Notes: a model not told the origin generated them from the sequence alone. DNA of 64,000 bases from Paracoccus sp. MA (GCF_020990385.1 NZ_CP087598.1:1989001-2053000); one strand, 5' to 3'. Numbered from the stretch's first letter, positions 1 through 11,165 are shown. A program made the numbers and translations.

Positions 1-299
1 TGCAGTTCCGAGGCGGTGAAGTTCGCCAGCTTCTTGCGCAGGGTCTCGATATCGGCGCCTTTCTTGCCGATGATCACGCCCGGACGCGCGGCATAGATCG
101 TGACGCGGCACTTCTTGTGCGGGCGCTCGATGATGACGCGGCTGACGCCGGCCTGCTTCACTTCCTGATGGATGAAGTCGCGGATCTTCAGGTCTTCCAG
201 CAGCAGATTGCCGTAGTCCTTGTCATCCGCATACCAGCGGCTGTCCCAGGTGCGGTTGACCTGGAGACGCATCCCGATGGGGTTTACCTTCTGACCCAT
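1..299 (-). CDS. rpsC: 30S ribosomal protein S3, 5' part only
   Basis: S3 sits at the mRNA entry site of the small ribosomal subunit. Ninety-nine N-terminal codons are visible. They begin [12 protein letters not shown] and continue into the KH-type RNA-binding region with its GKKG loop; the C-terminal half lies beyond the window edge, so this is a truncation by sampling and not a broken gene. The start codon shares its A with the TAA stop of rplV (TAATG), so translation is coupled. It is the eighth gene of the S10 operon seen here, in the usual order after rplV. Confidence 0.97.
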   Translation of the reverse strand, partial: MGQKVNPIGMRLQVNRTWDSRWYADDKDYGNLLLEDLKIRDFIHQEVKQAGVSRVIIERPHKKCRVTIYAARPGVIIGKKGADIETLRKKLANFTASEL

Positions 300-679
300 T
301 ACGCGCGCTCCTCGACCTGACGCACCTTGATGGTGATTTCCGAAAACGGCTTCATGATCTTGCCGTAACGACCACGGGCGCGCGGACGGCCACGCTTCAT
401 GACCAGGTTCTTGCCGACCCAGGCCTCGGCGACGATCAGATTGTCCACGTCGAGGTTATGGTTGTTCTCGGCATTGGCGATGGCCGATTGCAGGCATTTC
501 TTCACGTCGCCGGCGATGCGGCGCTTCGAGAAGGTCAGGTCGGCCAGGGCCTTGTCCACCTTCTTGCCGCGGATCAGCGCCGCGACCAGATTCAGCTTCT
601 GCGGCGAGGTGCGCAGCATCTTGGTCTTCGCGAACGCCTCGTTCTCCGCCACGCGGCGCGGATTCTGTTCCTTACCCAT
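299..679 (-). CDS. rplV: 50S ribosomal protein L22
   Basis: L22 is a large-subunit protein whose long hairpin lines the peptide exit tunnel. The 126-residue product matches family length and carries the typical [16 protein letters not shown] segment near the N-terminus and the conserved [10 protein letters not shown] hairpin tip near residue 95. It lies between rpsS (5 bases upstream) and rpsC (one-base overlap), as in S10 operons generally. Nothing unusual is seen. Confidence 0.98.
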   Translation of the reverse strand: MGKEQNPRRVAENEAFAKTKMLRTSPQKLNLVAALIRGKKVDKALADLTFSKRRIAGDVKKCLQSAIANAENNHNLDVDNLIVAEAWVGKNLVMKRGRPRARGRYGKIMKPFSEITIKVRQVEERA

Positions 680-684
680 GACGA

Positions 685-963
685 TTACTTCCTTTTCGCT
701 TTCTTGTCGGCGGCGTGACCGTAATAGGTCCGCGTCGGCGAATATTCACCGAACTTCTGGCCGATCATCTCCTCGGTCACGGCGACCGGGATGTGCTTGT
801 GACCATTGTAGACGCCGAAGGTCAGGCCGACGAATTGCGGCAGGATGGTCGAACGGCGCGACCAGATCTTGATGACATCCGACTTGCCGGATTCGCGGGC
901 CTTTTCCGCCTTGCGAAGCACATATGCGTCGACAAAGGGGCCCTTCCAAACTGAACGTGCCAT
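685..963 (-). CDS. rpsS: 30S ribosomal protein S19
   Basis: S19 binds 16S rRNA in the head of the small subunit next to S13. The 92-residue protein begins [14 protein letters not shown] and contains the conserved [13 protein letters not shown] and GHKHIPV segments, with a basic C-terminus. Length is normal for the family. It follows rplB after 3 bases and precedes rplV by 5 bases, which indicates one transcript. Confidence 0.98.
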   Translation of the reverse strand: MARSVWKGPFVDAYVLRKAEKARESGKSDVIKIWSRRSTILPQFVGLTFGVYNGHKHIPVAVTEEMIGQKFGEYSPTRTYYGHAADKKAKRK

Positions 964-966
964 GGA

Positions 967-1803
967 TTAGCGTCCCTTCTTCGCGTGACGCGACCGCAGG
1001 ATGTACTTGTCGGTCGATTTGTTCGTGCGGGTGCGGTTGCCCTTGGTGCCCTTGCCCCAGGGGGTGACCGGGTGGCGGCCGCCCGAGGTCCGGCCCTCGC
1101 CACCGCCATGCGGGTGGTCGATCGGGTTCATCGCGACGCCGCGCACGCTCGGGCGGATGCCCTTGTGGCGGTTGCGGCCGGCCTTGCCGAGGTTCTGGTT
1201 CGAATGGTCGGCATTCGACACAGCGCCGATGGTGGCCATGCATTCCTGACGGACCAAGCGCAGCTCGCCCGAGCTGAGGCGGATCTGGGCATAGCCGCCG
1301 TCGCGGCCGACGAATTGGGCATAGGTGCCGGCCGAGCGGGCGATCTGGCCGCCCTTGCCGGGCTTCAGCTCGACGTTGTGGACGATGGTGCCGATCGGCA
1401 TGCCGCTGAAGGGCATGGCGTTGCCGGGCTTCACGTCGACCTTGGCGCCGGCGATCACCTTGTCGCCCACGGCCAGACGCTGCGGCGCCAGGATATAGGC
1501 CTGCTCGCCGTCTTCATATTTGATCAGCGCGATGAAGGCGGTGCGGTTGGGATCGTATTCGATCCGCTCGACCGTGGCCGAAACATCGAACTTGGTGCGT
1601 TTGAAATCGACGATGCGGTAGAGACGCTTCGCCCCGCCGCCCTTGCGGCGCATCGTGATCCGTCCGGTGTTGTTCCGGCCGCCGTTCTTGGTCAGCCCCT
1701 CGGTGAGGGATTTGACCGGGCGCCCTTTCCAAAGCTCCGAACGGTCGATCAGAACCAGCCCACGCTGGCCAGGCGTCGTCGGCTTATACGACTTGAGTGC
1801 CAT
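967..1803 (-). CDS. rplB: 50S ribosomal protein L2
   Basis: L2 is needed for subunit joining and for the peptidyl transferase region. The 278-residue product has the family length and shows the N-terminal [14 protein letters not shown], the RNA-binding core, and near the C-terminus the HPHGGGEGR motif, whose histidine region approaches the catalytic centre of the ribosome. Unlike its neighbours it is separated from the preceding gene (rplW) by 94 bases that hold a terminator-like hairpin, so its expression may be tuned separately from rpsJ-rplW. Confidence 0.98.
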   Translation of the reverse strand: MALKSYKPTTPGQRGLVLIDRSELWKGRPVKSLTEGLTKNGGRNNTGRITMRRKGGGAKRLYRIVDFKRTKFDVSATVERIEYDPNRTAFIALIKYEDGEQAYILAPQRLAVGDKVIAGAKVDVKPGNAMPFSGMPIGTIVHNVELKPGKGGQIARSAGTYAQFVGRDGGYAQIRLSSGELRLVRQECMATIGAVSNADHSNQNLGKAGRNRHKGIRPSVRGVAMNPIDHPHGGGEGRTSGGRHPVTPWGKGTKGNRTRTNKSTDKYILRSRHAKKGR

Positions 1804-1825
1804 GCTCTCTGTCTTCCGTTGCTTT

Positions 1826-1882
1826 GGACCGTGATTGGTCCGTTTCAGTCAAAAGGCGACGGCCCCGCTGCCGGGGCCGTCG
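1826..1882 (-). terminator. Terminator-like hairpin inside the S10 operon (rplW/rplB gap)
   Basis: On the minus strand a ten-base GC-rich stem (CGACGGCCCC at 1857-1866 with its complement at 1873-1882; six-base loop) is followed at once by GCCTTTTG, the layout of an intrinsic terminator with a short U run. A second small hairpin (GGACC at 1826-1830 with GGTCC at 1837-1841) comes next. Both sit in the 94-base gap before rplB, so partial termination or RNA processing is more likely than a full stop, because five further ribosomal genes lie downstream without a promoter that I can see. Confidence 0.55.
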
Positions 1883-1897
1883 ATTCGTCGGCTTCTA

Positions 1898-2194
1898 TCA
1901 GAGGCCGGTCGAGACGTCGATGCTGTTGCCAGCTTCCAGCGTCACATAGGCCTTCTTCACGTCCGAGCGCACGCCGGGGCGGCCGCGGAAACGCTTGGTC
2001 TTGCCCTTGGTGATGGTGGTGTTGACCGCCTTCACCTTGACGTTGAACAGGGCCTCGACGGCCTGCTTGATCGCCGGCTTGCTCGAATCCTTGGCCACCT
2101 CGAAGACATAGGCGTTGGCCTCGGAGACCAGCGTCGCCTTCTCGGTGATGATCGGCTTGACGATCACGTCGTAATGTTCGGGTTTCACGCTCAT
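1898..2194 (-). CDS. rplW: 50S ribosomal protein L23
   Basis: L23 lies at the exit of the peptide tunnel and is the docking site for trigger factor and SRP. The 98-residue product starts [20 protein letters not shown] and contains the conserved [16 protein letters not shown] helix and the RFRGRPG loop. Its ATG overlaps the TGA of rplD (ATGA), so the two are translationally coupled. Length is normal. It is followed by the unusual 94-base gap before rplB. Confidence 0.98.
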   Translation of the reverse strand: MSVKPEHYDVIVKPIITEKATLVSEANAYVFEVAKDSSKPAIKQAVEALFNVKVKAVNTTITKGKTKRFRGRPGVRSDVKKAYVTLEAGNSIDVSTGL

Positions 2195-2811
2195 TTCAGG
2201 CGAGCCTCCAGGGCTTCGACACCGGCGCGGGTCAGCACGAGCGTATCCCGGCGCAGGATGTCATAGACATTGGCACCGATCGAGGGCAGCACATCGACGC
2301 CTTCCAGGTTGCGGGCGGCGCGGGCGAAGTTCTCGTTCACTTCCGCGCCGTCGATCACCAGAACCCGCTTCCAGCCGTTTTCCTTGACCGCCTTGGCGAC
2401 GGCCGCGGTCTTGGCTTCCGCGATGTTCAGGCTGTCCACGACGACCAGCTCACCCGCGGCGGCCTTGGCCGACAGCGCATGCTTCAGGCCGAGCGCGCGG
2501 ACCTTCTTGGGCAGGTCGAAGGCGTGCGAGCGCGGGGTCGGGCCCTTGTAGACGCCGCCGTGACGGAAGATCGGCGCCTTGCGCGAACCGTGGCGGGCGC
2601 CGCCGGTGCCCTTCTGGCGGTAGATCTTCTTGGTCGAGTAGCTGACATCCGACTTGCCCAGCACCGAATGGGTGCCCGCCTGCGCTTTCGCACGCTGCCA
2701 GCGCACGACGCGATGCAGCAGGTCCGCACGCGGTTCGAGCCCGAAGATGTCATCGCTCAGGTCGATGTCCCCGGCCTTGCCGGCATCGAGCGTGATAACG
2801 TCGAGTTTCAT
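2191..2811 (-). CDS. rplD: 50S ribosomal protein L4
   Basis: L4 is a large-subunit protein lining the exit tunnel; in some bacteria it also represses its own operon. The 206-residue product starts [11 protein letters not shown], with the tunnel loop near residues 50-95 marked by [14 protein letters not shown] and the [14 protein letters not shown] stretch. A longer open frame exists upstream, but this ATG shares its A with the TGA of rplC (TGATG) and gives the family length, so it is the start chosen. It overlaps rplW by four bases at the other end. Confidence 0.97.
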   Translation of the reverse strand: MKLDVITLDAGKAGDIDLSDDIFGLEPRADLLHRVVRWQRAKAQAGTHSVLGKSDVSYSTKKIYRQKGTGGARHGSRKAPIFRHGGVYKGPTPRSHAFDLPKKVRALGLKHALSAKAAAGELVVVDSLNIAEAKTAAVAKAVKENGWKRVLVIDGAEVNENFARAARNLEGVDVLPSIGANVYDILRRDTLVLTRAGVEALEARLK

Positions 2812-3548
2812 CAGTTGTCTCCTTCGGGCGCGGCGGCCTCGGCAGGGGCGGCAGCCTCGGCCTGGGCAGCTTTCGAACGGGTCTCGGCCGGGAAAACGGT
2901 GTTTTCGGCCAGCGGCTTCTTCACGGCGTCCTTGATCGTGACCCAGCCGCCCTTCGAACCCGGGACCGAGCCCTTGACCATGATCAGGCCACGCTCGGCA
3001 TCGGTCTTGACGACCTGCAGGTTCTGGGTGGTGACGCGGACGGCACCGAGGTGACCCGCCATCTTCTTGCCCTTGAACACCTTGCCCGGGTCCTGGCACT
3101 GGCCGGTCGAACCATGCGAGCGGTGGCTGATCGACACGCCATGCGAGGCGCGCAGACCGCCGAAATTGTGCCGCTTCATCGCACCGGCAAAGCCCTTGCC
3201 GATCGAGGTGCCGGCGATGTCGACATACTGGCCCTCGAAATAGTGGTCGGCGATGATCTCCTCGCCCACTTCCACCAGGTTTTCCGGCGCGACGCGGAAT
3301 TCCGCGATCTTGCGCTTGGGCGCGACATTCGCCTTGGCGAAATGGCCACGCAGCGCGGCGGTCGTGCGCTTGGCCTTGGCCTCGCCCGCGCCGAGCTGCA
3401 GCGCCACGTAGCCGTCTTTCTCGGCAGTGCGCTGAGCGATGACCTGCACGTTGTCCACGTGCAGAACGGTGACGGGCACCTGACGCCCGTCTTCCAGGAA
3501 CAGCCGGGTCATGCCCAGCTTCTTGGCGATAACACCAGTCCGCAGCAT
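2811..3548 (-). CDS. rplC: 50S ribosomal protein L3
   Basis: L3 is an early-assembly large-subunit protein near the peptidyl transferase centre. The 245-residue product begins [17 protein letters not shown]. The frame is open further upstream, but AAGGAGG lies at ideal distance before this ATG and the N-terminus matches the family. The conserved [20 protein letters not shown] region (about residues 135-155) includes the glutamine that PrmB methylates in other bacteria. The C-terminus is extended by an Ala/Glu-rich tail (about residues 228-245), common in alphaproteobacteria. Confidence 0.97.
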   Translation of the reverse strand: MLRTGVIAKKLGMTRLFLEDGRQVPVTVLHVDNVQVIAQRTAEKDGYVALQLGAGEAKAKRTTAALRGHFAKANVAPKRKIAEFRVAPENLVEVGEEIIADHYFEGQYVDIAGTSIGKGFAGAMKRHNFGGLRASHGVSISHRSHGSTGQCQDPGKVFKGKKMAGHLGAVRVTTQNLQVVKTDAERGLIMVKGSVPGSKGGWVTIKDAVKKPLAENTVFPAETRSKAAQAEAAAPAEAAAPEGDN

Positions 3549-3558
3549 GTCAGCCTCC

Positions 3559-3867
3559 TTACACCTTGATCTCGACATCCACGCCGGCGGCGAGGTCGAG
3601 CTTCATCAGGGCGTCCACGGTCTGGGGGGTCGGGTCGACGATGTCCAGCAGGCGCTTATGCGTGCGGATTTCCCACTGGTCGCGGGATTTCTTGTCGATA
3701 TGCGGACCGCGCAGAACGGTGAATTTCTCGATCTTGTTGGGCAGCGGAATCGGACCACGGACCTGGGCGCCGGTGCGCTTGGCGGTGTTGACGATTTCCT
3801 GCGTGCTGGCATCCAGGACGCGGTAATCGAACGCCTTCAGCCGGATGCGGATATTCTGGCTTTGCAT
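3559..3867 (-). CDS. rpsJ: 30S ribosomal protein S10 (NusE)
   Basis: S10 is part of the small-subunit head and, with NusB, joins the transcription antitermination complex on rRNA operons. The 102-residue product starts [19 protein letters not shown] and shows the conserved [20 protein letters not shown] and HKRLLDI segments. An upstream in-frame extension is rejected because it breaks the very conserved family N-terminus. It is the first gene of the S10 operon and follows a long non-coding stretch with a good promoter candidate. Confidence 0.97.
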   Translation of the reverse strand: MQSQNIRIRLKAFDYRVLDASTQEIVNTAKRTGAQVRGPIPLPNKIEKFTVLRGPHIDKKSRDQWEIRTHKRLLDIVDPTPQTVDALMKLDLAAGVDVEIKV

Positions 3868-3959
3868 TATCATCCCTCTTGCGGGGAGTTCCAGTTGAGA
3901 GGCTGACCGCACACCACGCGCTGCCAGCATCGAACCGTATCAAATAAGAGCAGGCCGCC

Positions 3960-3988
3960 CCATTACATGGCGGCCCGGCACAATGCAA
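3960..3988 (-). promoter_or_regulatory. Likely promoter of the S10 operon
   Basis: On the minus strand TTGCAT (3983-3988) and TAATGG (3960-3965) are separated by exactly 17 bases, about 93 bases before the rpsJ start. A seven-base inverted repeat (GGCCGCC at 3953-3959, GGCGGCC at 3969-3975) brackets the -10 element, which could allow regulation or form a small hairpin. The same -35 hexamer with the same spacing is found before nusG. This is a prediction from sequence alone. Confidence 0.5.
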
Positions 3989-4563
3989 CCGATTCTCCGT
4001 GAAAAGGACGAGGAGCGGCGGCGATGGCGCCCCTTTAGCCGCTTCGGCCGGCGCGGTCAAGCCTGGCCGGGGCCGACCCGGCGCTTGCGCCACCGCAATC
4101 CCGGGATAAGAGAGCCGACGCGGGCCAGGCGCTCGTCACCCCGCACCGCCCGCCAGGGAGATCGGCGATGCACGGCCGCCAGCTGCTGGGCCGGGTGGAC
4201 CAGAAAATCCTGATCCCGCGCCGCCGCCCGCACAGCGTCATGGCGCGCGAAAAGCTGGCGCCCCGCTGCCGCCCACTCGACTGCGCTCCGGTCATTGCCG
4301 CCTTCGCCCGGCCGGTCGGACGGGACGGGGCGCCAATGCCGCCGCATGGCATCGCCTTCCATGACACGGGAAAGCTGCAGGCGGTCATGCTGCGGCACGG
4401 AATCGATCTGGCGCTACATGAGCGCCCCGGGGGAATACCGCGCCTGCTTGATCGCGGATGCGCGCTGCGGGCTGCGGACCCTGGCCCGGTCCGATATCGA
4501 CCGGGATGAAACGATCGGCAGCATCCACAAGGAATTCCGTCGCGCGGGCCTTGCCGAACTGAT
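3989..4563. other. Intergenic stretch without a recognisable gene
   Basis: About 575 bases between the S10 promoter and the repeated flank of tuf. Short open frames exist on both strands, for example a 49-codon frame at 4418-4567 on the plus strand and a 113-codon frame at 4057-4398 on the minus strand. None has a good ribosome binding site or resembles a family I know. It may be the remnant of a lost gene or simply a long spacer. Confidence 0.5.
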
Positions 4564-4622
4564 CTGAAAACCACGCCCCGGCACCCGCCCGCGCGCCCTG
4601 GCCCTGGGCCGCCCTCCGCGCG

Positions 4623-4669
4623 CTTCTTTCTTGCGCAAATATCCCGGGGTCCGGGGCAGAGCCCCGGAA
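4623..4669 (-). repeat. Intergenic repeat element, copy A
   Basis: Read on the minus strand it is a small perfect hairpin (CCGGGGC, AGA/TCT loop, GCCCCGG), then CCCCGGGATATTTG and AAGAAAGAAG. Close relatives occur at 29818-29864, 46179-46240 and 27887-27947. Elements with this layout are common between genes in Rhodobacterales as I know them; no function is established to my knowledge. Confidence 0.7.
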
Positions 4670-4691
4670 AGCCCGCGCCGCCCCAGACGGC

Positions 4692-4719
4692 AAAGGCCGC
4701 CCCTCGCGGAGCGGCCTTC
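4692..4719 (-). terminator. Intrinsic terminator after tuf copy 1
   Basis: The eight-base stem AAGGCCGC/GCGGCCTT (4693-4700 and 4711-4718) with a ten-base loop is followed on the minus strand by TTTGCC. It lies about 115 bases after the tuf stop codon and would end the str operon transcript before the S10 operon, which has its own promoter. The U run is short, so efficiency is uncertain. Confidence 0.6.
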
Positions 4720-4832
4720 CTCATCGCGATATCCCGGCAGGGATCACCCGATGACGGTCCCGGAGCGCAAAGCCCGCGGCGCAAGGCAGCGCGGGCCTGC
4801 GCCCCGCCACCCGGCCGCCGCGGACCAGCCCG

Positions 4833-6008
<1,176 letters not shown>

Positions 6009-6030
6009 GGGCATGGCTCCTTATGTTGAC

Positions 6031-6088
6031 GGTGCGTGCAGGCACGCACCCTACGGGGTTGGTAGGGTGCGCGGTTGCCCACGCACCG
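6031..6088. repeat. Compound hairpin element in the fusA/tuf gap
   Basis: Three nested inverted repeats fill most of the 86-base gap: GGTGCGTG/CACGCACC (6031-6038 and 6043-6050), CCCTAC/GTAGGG (6049-6054 and 6062-6067) and GGTGCG/CGCACC (6066-6071 and 6082-6087). The arms share the GGTGCG core, so alternative folds are possible. It is absent from the 5' side of tuf copy 2 and marks the end of homology between the copies. It may be a mobile repeat or an mRNA structure affecting the fusA:tuf ratio. Confidence 0.6.
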
Positions 6089-6094
6089 CCGGGA

Positions 6095-8218
6095 TTACGC
6101 GTATTTCTTCTGGATCTCGTCCGAGATGTTCTGCGGCACGGCCTCGTAATGGTCGAACTGCATCGTGAACACCGCGCGGCCCGAGGACATCGAGCGCAGG
6201 TTGTTGATGTAGCCGAACATGTTGGCCAGCGGCACGAAGGCGTCGATGACATTCGCATTGCCGCGCGAGTCCTGGCCGCGGACCATGCCGCGACGGCTGG
6301 TCAGGTCGCCGATGATCGAACCGGTATATTCCTCCGGCGTGACCACCTCGACGCGCATGATCGGTTCGAGCAGCTTGGCCCCCGCCTTCTTCAGGCCTTC
6401 GCGCATGGCGGCACGCGCCGCAATCTCGAAGGCCAGGACCGAGGAGTCGACGTCATGGAAGGCACCGTCGATCAGCGCCACCTTGAAGTCGATCACCGGG
6501 AAGCCGGCCAGCGGACCCGAGTCCATGACGGACTTGATGCCTTTTTCGACGCCGGGGATGTATTCCTTCGGCACCGCACCGCCGACGATCTTCGATTCGA
6601 ACGAGTAGCCCTCGCCCGGCTCGGTCGGGGTGATGACCAGCTTGACGCGCGCGAACTGGCCGGTCCCGCCGGTCTGTTTCTTGTGCGTGTAGTCGATCTC
6701 GGCCTCGGTCGAGATGGTCTCGCGATAGGCCACCTGCGGGGCGCCGATATTCGCCTCGACCTTGAACTCGCGCTTCATGCGGTCGACCAGGATGTCGAGG
6801 TGAAGTTCGCCCATGCCCTTCATGATGGTCTGGCCCGATTCCAGGTCGGTCTCGACGCGGAAGGACGGGTCCTCGGCGGCCAGGCGCTGCAGGGCAAGGC
6901 CCATCTTCTCCTGGTCGGCCTTCGACTTCGGCTCGACGGCGATCTCGATCACCGGCTCGGGGAAGGTCATGGTTTCCAGGACCACCGGCTTCGCGGGATC
7001 GCAAAGCGTGTCGCCCGTGGTGGTTTCCTTCAGCCCGGCCAGGGCGATGATGTCGCCGGCGAAAGCCTCGTCGATCTCTTCGCGGTTGATGGCGTGCATG
7101 ACCATCATCCGGCCGACGCGCTCGCGCTTGCCCTTGGTCGAGTTCAGCATCTGGTCGCCCTTCTTGAGCTGGCCAGAATAGATCCGCGTGAAGGTCAGCG
7201 AGCCGACGAAGGGGTCGTTCATGATCTTGAACGCCAGCGCCGAGAACGGATCCGCGTCCGAGGCATGGCGGGCGATGTTGCGCTCTTCCGTCTCGTCGCC
7301 CGGGGCGAAGCCCATATAGGCGGGCACGTCGGTCGGCGCCGGCAGGAAGTCCACCACGGCGTTCAGCAGCGGCTGCACGCCCTTGTTCTTGAAGGCGGAA
7401 CCGGCCATGACCGGGAAGAAGGACAGCGACAGCGTGCCCTTGCGGATCAGCTTGCGCAGCGTCGCCTCGTCCGGCTCGTTGCCTTCCAGATAGGCTTCCA
7501 TCGCCTCGTCGTCCTGTTCGACGGCGAGTTCGATCATCTTGCCGCGCCATTCCTCGGCGACGTCCTGAAGCTCGTCACGGATGGGCTGGCGGATCCACGA
7601 GGCGCCCAGGTCCTCGCCCTTCCAGACCCATTCTTCCATCTTGATCAGGTCGACGATGCCTTCCAGCTTGTCCTCGGCGCCGATCGGCAGGGCGATCGGG
7701 CAGGGGGTGCCGCCGGTGCGGTCCTTGATCATGGCGACGCATTTGAAGAAGTCGGCGCCGATCTTGTCCATCTTGTTGACGAAGACGATCCGCGGAACCT
7801 TGTAGCGGTCGGCCTGGCGCCAGACGGTCTCGGTCTGCGGCTCGACGCCGGCATTGCCGTCCAGCAGGCAGATCGCGCCGTCCAGAACCGCCAGCGAACG
7901 CTCGACCTCGATGGTGAAGTCGACGTGGCCGGGGGTGTCGATGATGTTGAAGCGGCAACGCTCCTTGTCATCGGGGGTGAAGTCGGCATCCTCGTGGCGC
8001 TGCCAGAAGGTGGTGGTCGCCGCCGAGGTGATGGTGATGCCGCGCTCGGCTTCCTGCTCCATCCAGTCCATGGTGGACGCACCTTCGTGCGTCTCGCCCA
8101 TCTTGTGGTTCTTGCCGGTGTAGAACAGGATGCGCTCGGTCGTCGTGGTCTTGCCCGCGTCGATATGGGCCATGATCCCGAAGTTCCGGTAGCGCTCCAG
8201 CGGATATTCGCGTGCCAT
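6095..8218 (-). CDS. fusA: Elongation factor G
   Basis: EF-G is the GTPase that drives translocation and, with RRF, ribosome recycling. The 707-residue product has normal length; the G domain shows AHIDAGKT (17-24), the switch I region ending [15 protein letters not shown] (94-98) and NKMD (148-151), followed by domains II to V. It is the third gene of the str operon, 18 bases after rpsG, and precedes tuf copy 1. Nothing atypical is seen. Confidence 0.98.
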   Translation of the reverse strand: MAREYPLERYRNFGIMAHIDAGKTTTTERILFYTGKNHKMGETHEGASTMDWMEQEAERGITITSAATTTFWQRHEDADFTPDDKERCRFNIIDTPGHVDFTIEVERSLAVLDGAICLLDGNAGVEPQTETVWRQADRYKVPRIVFVNKMDKIGADFFKCVAMIKDRTGGTPCPIALPIGAEDKLEGIVDLIKMEEWVWKGEDLGASWIRQPIRDELQDVAEEWRGKMIELAVEQDDEAMEAYLEGNEPDEATLRKLIRKGTLSLSFFPVMAGSAFKNKGVQPLLNAVVDFLPAPTDVPAYMGFAPGDETEERNIARHASDADPFSALAFKIMNDPFVGSLTFTRIYSGQLKKGDQMLNSTKGKRERVGRMMVMHAINREEIDEAFAGDIIALAGLKETTTGDTLCDPAKPVVLETMTFPEPVIEIAVEPKSKADQEKMGLALQRLAAEDPSFRVETDLESGQTIMKGMGELHLDILVDRMKREFKVEANIGAPQVAYRETISTEAEIDYTHKKQTGGTGQFARVKLVITPTEPGEGYSFESKIVGGAVPKEYIPGVEKGIKSVMDSGPLAGFPVIDFKVALIDGAFHDVDSSVLAFEIAARAAMREGLKKAGAKLLEPIMRVEVVTPEEYTGSIIGDLTSRRGMVRGQDSRGNANVIDAFVPLANMFGYINNLRSMSSGRAVFTMQFDHYEAVPQNISDEIQKKYA

Positions 8219-8236
8219 AAAGGGCCTTCCTTCCGG

Positions 8237-8719
<483 letters not shown>

Positions 8720-9091
8720 TTACTTCGGACGCTTCGCGCCGTATTTCGAACGACGCTGACGACGATCCTTGACGCCCTGGGTATCCAGAACACCGCGCAG
8801 GATGTGATAGCGGACACCCGGAAGGTCTTTCACCCGGCCGCCGCGGATCAGCACGACGCTGTGTTCCTGCAGGTTGTGCTTTTCGCCCGGGATGTAGGAG
8901 ATCACCTCGAAGCCATTGGTCAGGCGGACCTTGGCCACCTTACGCATGGCCGAGTTCGGCTTCTTCGGCGTCGTGGTATAGACGCGCGTGCATACGCCCC
9001 GCTTCTGCGGGCAGGATTGCAGGTGCTGCGACTTCGAGCGCTGCACCTTGGGCTGCCGCGGTTTGCGGATCAGCTGTTGGATCGTCGGCAT
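8720..9091 (-). CDS. rpsL: 30S ribosomal protein S12
   Basis: S12 lies at the decoding centre and is the classic target site of streptomycin resistance mutations. The 123-residue product begins [15 protein letters not shown] and contains [11 protein letters not shown], with lysines at positions 43 and 88, the residues found in streptomycin-sensitive wild types. A 25-codon upstream extension of the frame is rejected because the chosen ATG gives the invariant family N-terminus. It is the first gene of the str operon and has a strong promoter candidate about 210 bases upstream. Confidence 0.98.
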   Translation of the reverse strand: MPTIQQLIRKPRQPKVQRSKSQHLQSCPQKRGVCTRVYTTTPKKPNSAMRKVAKVRLTNGFEVISYIPGEKHNLQEHSVVLIRGGRVKDLPGVRYHILRGVLDTQGVKDRRQRRSKYGAKRPK

Positions 9092-9299
9092 TCGGTTCCC
9101 CGTCTTGCTTTCGTCAATACTCGCAGCCACCGGCTGCGCCACTTCTCGACGGCGAATCACGCCCATCGTGAAACGCCAGAACCCATCCTGTCCCCAAGCC
9201 GGGAAGGACGGGTTGAATTACCAGAGGATCGGGGCATTCCGGCCCGGATCATGACCACAGAGGTTCTGGGCCCCGATCAGATTCCTGACGGGTGTGCGG

Positions 9300-9328
9300 C
9301 GTATATGGGGTTTCCACAGGCGAGTCAA
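9300..9328 (-). promoter_or_regulatory. Likely promoter of the str operon
   Basis: TTGACT (9323-9328) and TATACG (9300-9305) on the minus strand are spaced by exactly 17 bases. The -35 element overlaps the TGA stop codon of the glycosyltransferase-like gene, so the promoter begins inside the upstream gene. It would give rpsL an untranslated leader of about 200 bases. Confidence 0.65.
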
Positions 9329-10182
9329 CAGCCGCCCCCCTGCCCCGCCCGGGCCGAAAGCAGTCGCCGCGCCCCGGCTTCGAGACCCGGCAGGTCGATG
9401 CGGAAACGCCGGGCAAGCAGCGCCGCCATGTCCTCTTCGGGGCCCGCGCCCTGCCCCGCGACTGCATAGCCCGCGCCCACCGCGCCCGAGTCGTTGTCCT
9501 CGTGCAGCATGCGCACATACATCGGCTTTCCCGCCAGGGTCACGCCCGGCATGGACAGGTTCACCTTGAAATGCGGGAAATGCAGCACACAGCGCCCCGC
9601 ATCCGGCCGCAGGTAGATGGTCAGCGCCGCGCTGGCATTGTGGATGATCCGCATCTCGGACCGGATGCCGCCCGGCCCGGCCCGCATCACCACGCCGCGC
9701 GCGTAATCGCAGGACAGCCGGCCGTGTTGGCGCCAGAGCGGCTGCATGCGCACGAAATCGCGGCGCGCGTCGCGGATATAGTCAAGGGCCACCGCATCGT
9801 CGTCGTCATGGCGGAAATGGCCGACCACATCGGCCGAATGGTCGATATGCGGGGCGACGGCGGCCATGCAGGCCTCGACATGCTTCTCCATCGGCGGGAC
9901 CAGCGCCAGCCGCAGTTGCGGCATGATCCCCGCCAGCTCGTGCAGCCGGGCCAGCCAGGGCTCGGGCAGGTCCGGCCCGGTCATCAGCACCAGCGTGAAA
10001 TCCGGATCGGTCTGCGCCAGCCAAGCCGGCAGGGCGACATGCTCGAACCAGAACCAGCGCCGGGCCAGCCGTTCGGGATCGTAGAGAAAGGCCCGCCGCT
10101 CCTCCAGCGTCTCGTGGGTCACCTGAAATCCCCGGCCGCCCGGATAGGAAAAGCGGCACAAGCCCAGCATCTGCACCCGCAT
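9325..10182 (-). CDS. Putative glycosyltransferase (rhamnosyltransferase-like)
   Basis: The 285-residue protein resembles the putative rhamnosyl transferase family (PF11316) of alphaproteobacteria. Visible support: an N-terminal LGLCRFSYPG segment, a central acidic RHDDDDA motif (about residue 130) typical of a DxD metal-nucleotide-sugar site, and no membrane segment. The likely role is cytoplasmic transfer of a sugar to a surface polysaccharide; donor and acceptor are unknown. Its start overlaps the stop of the EamA gene (TGATG), so the two are coupled. The family call is from memory of motifs, so moderate. Confidence 0.6.
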   Translation of the reverse strand: MRVQMLGLCRFSYPGGRGFQVTHETLEERRAFLYDPERLARRWFWFEHVALPAWLAQTDPDFTLVLMTGPDLPEPWLARLHELAGIMPQLRLALVPPMEKHVEACMAAVAPHIDHSADVVGHFRHDDDDAVALDYIRDARRDFVRMQPLWRQHGRLSCDYARGVVMRAGPGGIRSEMRIIHNASAALTIYLRPDAGRCVLHFPHFKVNLSMPGVTLAGKPMYVRMLHEDNDSGAVGAGYAVAGQGAGPEEDMAALLARRFRIDLPGLEAGARRLLSARAGQGGGC

Positions 10183-11129
10183 CAGCTTCGCCTCTGCAAT
10201 TGTCCTTCGCGCAGGATGGTATAGATCCCCGCCCCCACCACCAGCGCCGAACCCGCCCAGGTCCACAGGTCCGGCCAGTCGCCGAACACCGCCAGCCCCA
10301 GCAGGATGGCCCAGAGCAGCGAACTGTAGCGGAACGGCGCGACGAAGGAAATCTCGCCCACCCGCATGGTGGCGACGGCGGTGATATAGCCCACGGTCAG
10401 GAACAGCGCGGCAGCGGTCAGCAGCGCGAATTCGGCCAGGGTCGGCAGCCGCCAGTTTTCCGCCCAGCCCAGAACGAAGCCCGACAGCATCACCGTCAGC
10501 GCCGCGTAAAAGGCGATGCTGGACGAGGCGAGCCGGGCCGAGAATGTCCGGGTGACCATGTCCCGCACCACGATCAGCAGCATCGCCGCCAGCGCCACGG
10601 CCGACCAGCGGTCGAAGGCTCCGGTGCCCGGCCGCAGGATCAGCAGCACGCCGACGAAGCCGATGCCGATGGCCAGCAGCCGGCGCCAGCCCAGCCTTTC
10701 GCGAAAGAACAGCGCCGCGGCCAGCGTCACCGCCAGCGGCAGCGCCTGCATGATCGCCGAGATGTCGGCCAGCGCCATCCGCCGCAGCGCCAGCAGGTAA
10801 AGCACGGTCGAGACGATATCCGCCGCCGTGCGCAGCACCAGCGGCCAAAGATCGCCGCGCGGCACCCGCAGCCGGACCCCGCCCTGCCCCTGCGCGACCA
10901 GCACCATCAGCAGCAGCACCATGCCGCCGCGGATGGTGATGGATTCGTAAAGCGGCAGGCTCTGGGTCACCGCCTTCATCAGCGTGTCGTTGCAGATGAA
11001 GGCCGCCATGCTGAGCATCATCAGCGCCGAGCCGCGCAGGTTGTCGGCCCGCCCCTGCCGGGGGTCCGGGACATGCGGGCGAAGGGCGGTTGCCGGCGCG
11101 CTGGCAGAGGGCAGGTCGGGGGTCAGCAT
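10182..11129 (-). CDS. EamA/DMT-family transporter
   Basis: The 315-residue protein has about ten hydrophobic segments in two halves, each like an EamA domain, after a 35-residue polar N-terminus. The family exports or imports small metabolites through the inner membrane; the substrate cannot be told from sequence. It is coupled to the downstream glycosyltransferase-like gene and follows the methyltransferase-like membrane gene by 36 bases. All three lie between rpoC and rpsL, where I would expect little or nothing in related genomes. A second EamA gene is at 59856-60815. Confidence 0.8.
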   Translation of the reverse strand: MLTPDLPSASAPATALRPHVPDPRQGRADNLRGSALMMLSMAAFICNDTLMKAVTQSLPLYESITIRGGMVLLLMVLVAQGQGGVRLRVPRGDLWPLVLRTAADIVSTVLYLLALRRMALADISAIMQALPLAVTLAAALFFRERLGWRRLLAIGIGFVGVLLILRPGTGAFDRWSAVALAAMLLIVVRDMVTRTFSARLASSSIAFYAALTVMLSGFVLGWAENWRLPTLAEFALLTAAALFLTVGYITAVATMRVGEISFVAPFRYSSLLWAILLGLAVFGDWPDLWTWAGSALVVGAGIYTILREGQLQRRS

Positions 11130-11165
11130 GGTTCTGGCTGTGCGGCTTGGGAGATGAGAAACAGG

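Larger units (their letters stand above)
4564..4832 (-). repeat. Duplicated 3' flank of tuf, copy 1
   Basis: This stretch directly downstream of tuf copy 1 is repeated downstream of tuf copy 2 (29759-30027). From 4623 to 4832 I find no difference between the copies; from 4564 to 4622 they are alike but with several substitutions and small indels. It contains two hairpins (4692-4719, and arms at 4772-4778 and 4790-4796) and one copy of the intergenic CCCGGGATATTTG element. Together with the gene it forms a homologous tract of about 1.45 kb. Confidence 0.95.

Noticed and set aside
4057..4567. Short open frames (113 codons minus strand, 49 codons plus strand) between rpsJ and tuf
   Set aside because: No binding site, no recognised family, and each overlaps equally open frames on the other strand.
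4564..4832. Duplicated tuf flanks as the ends of an insertion sequence or composite transposon
   Set aside because: No transposase, no terminal inverted repeats and no target duplication; the homology is continuous with the tuf gene itself, so gene conversion explains it better.
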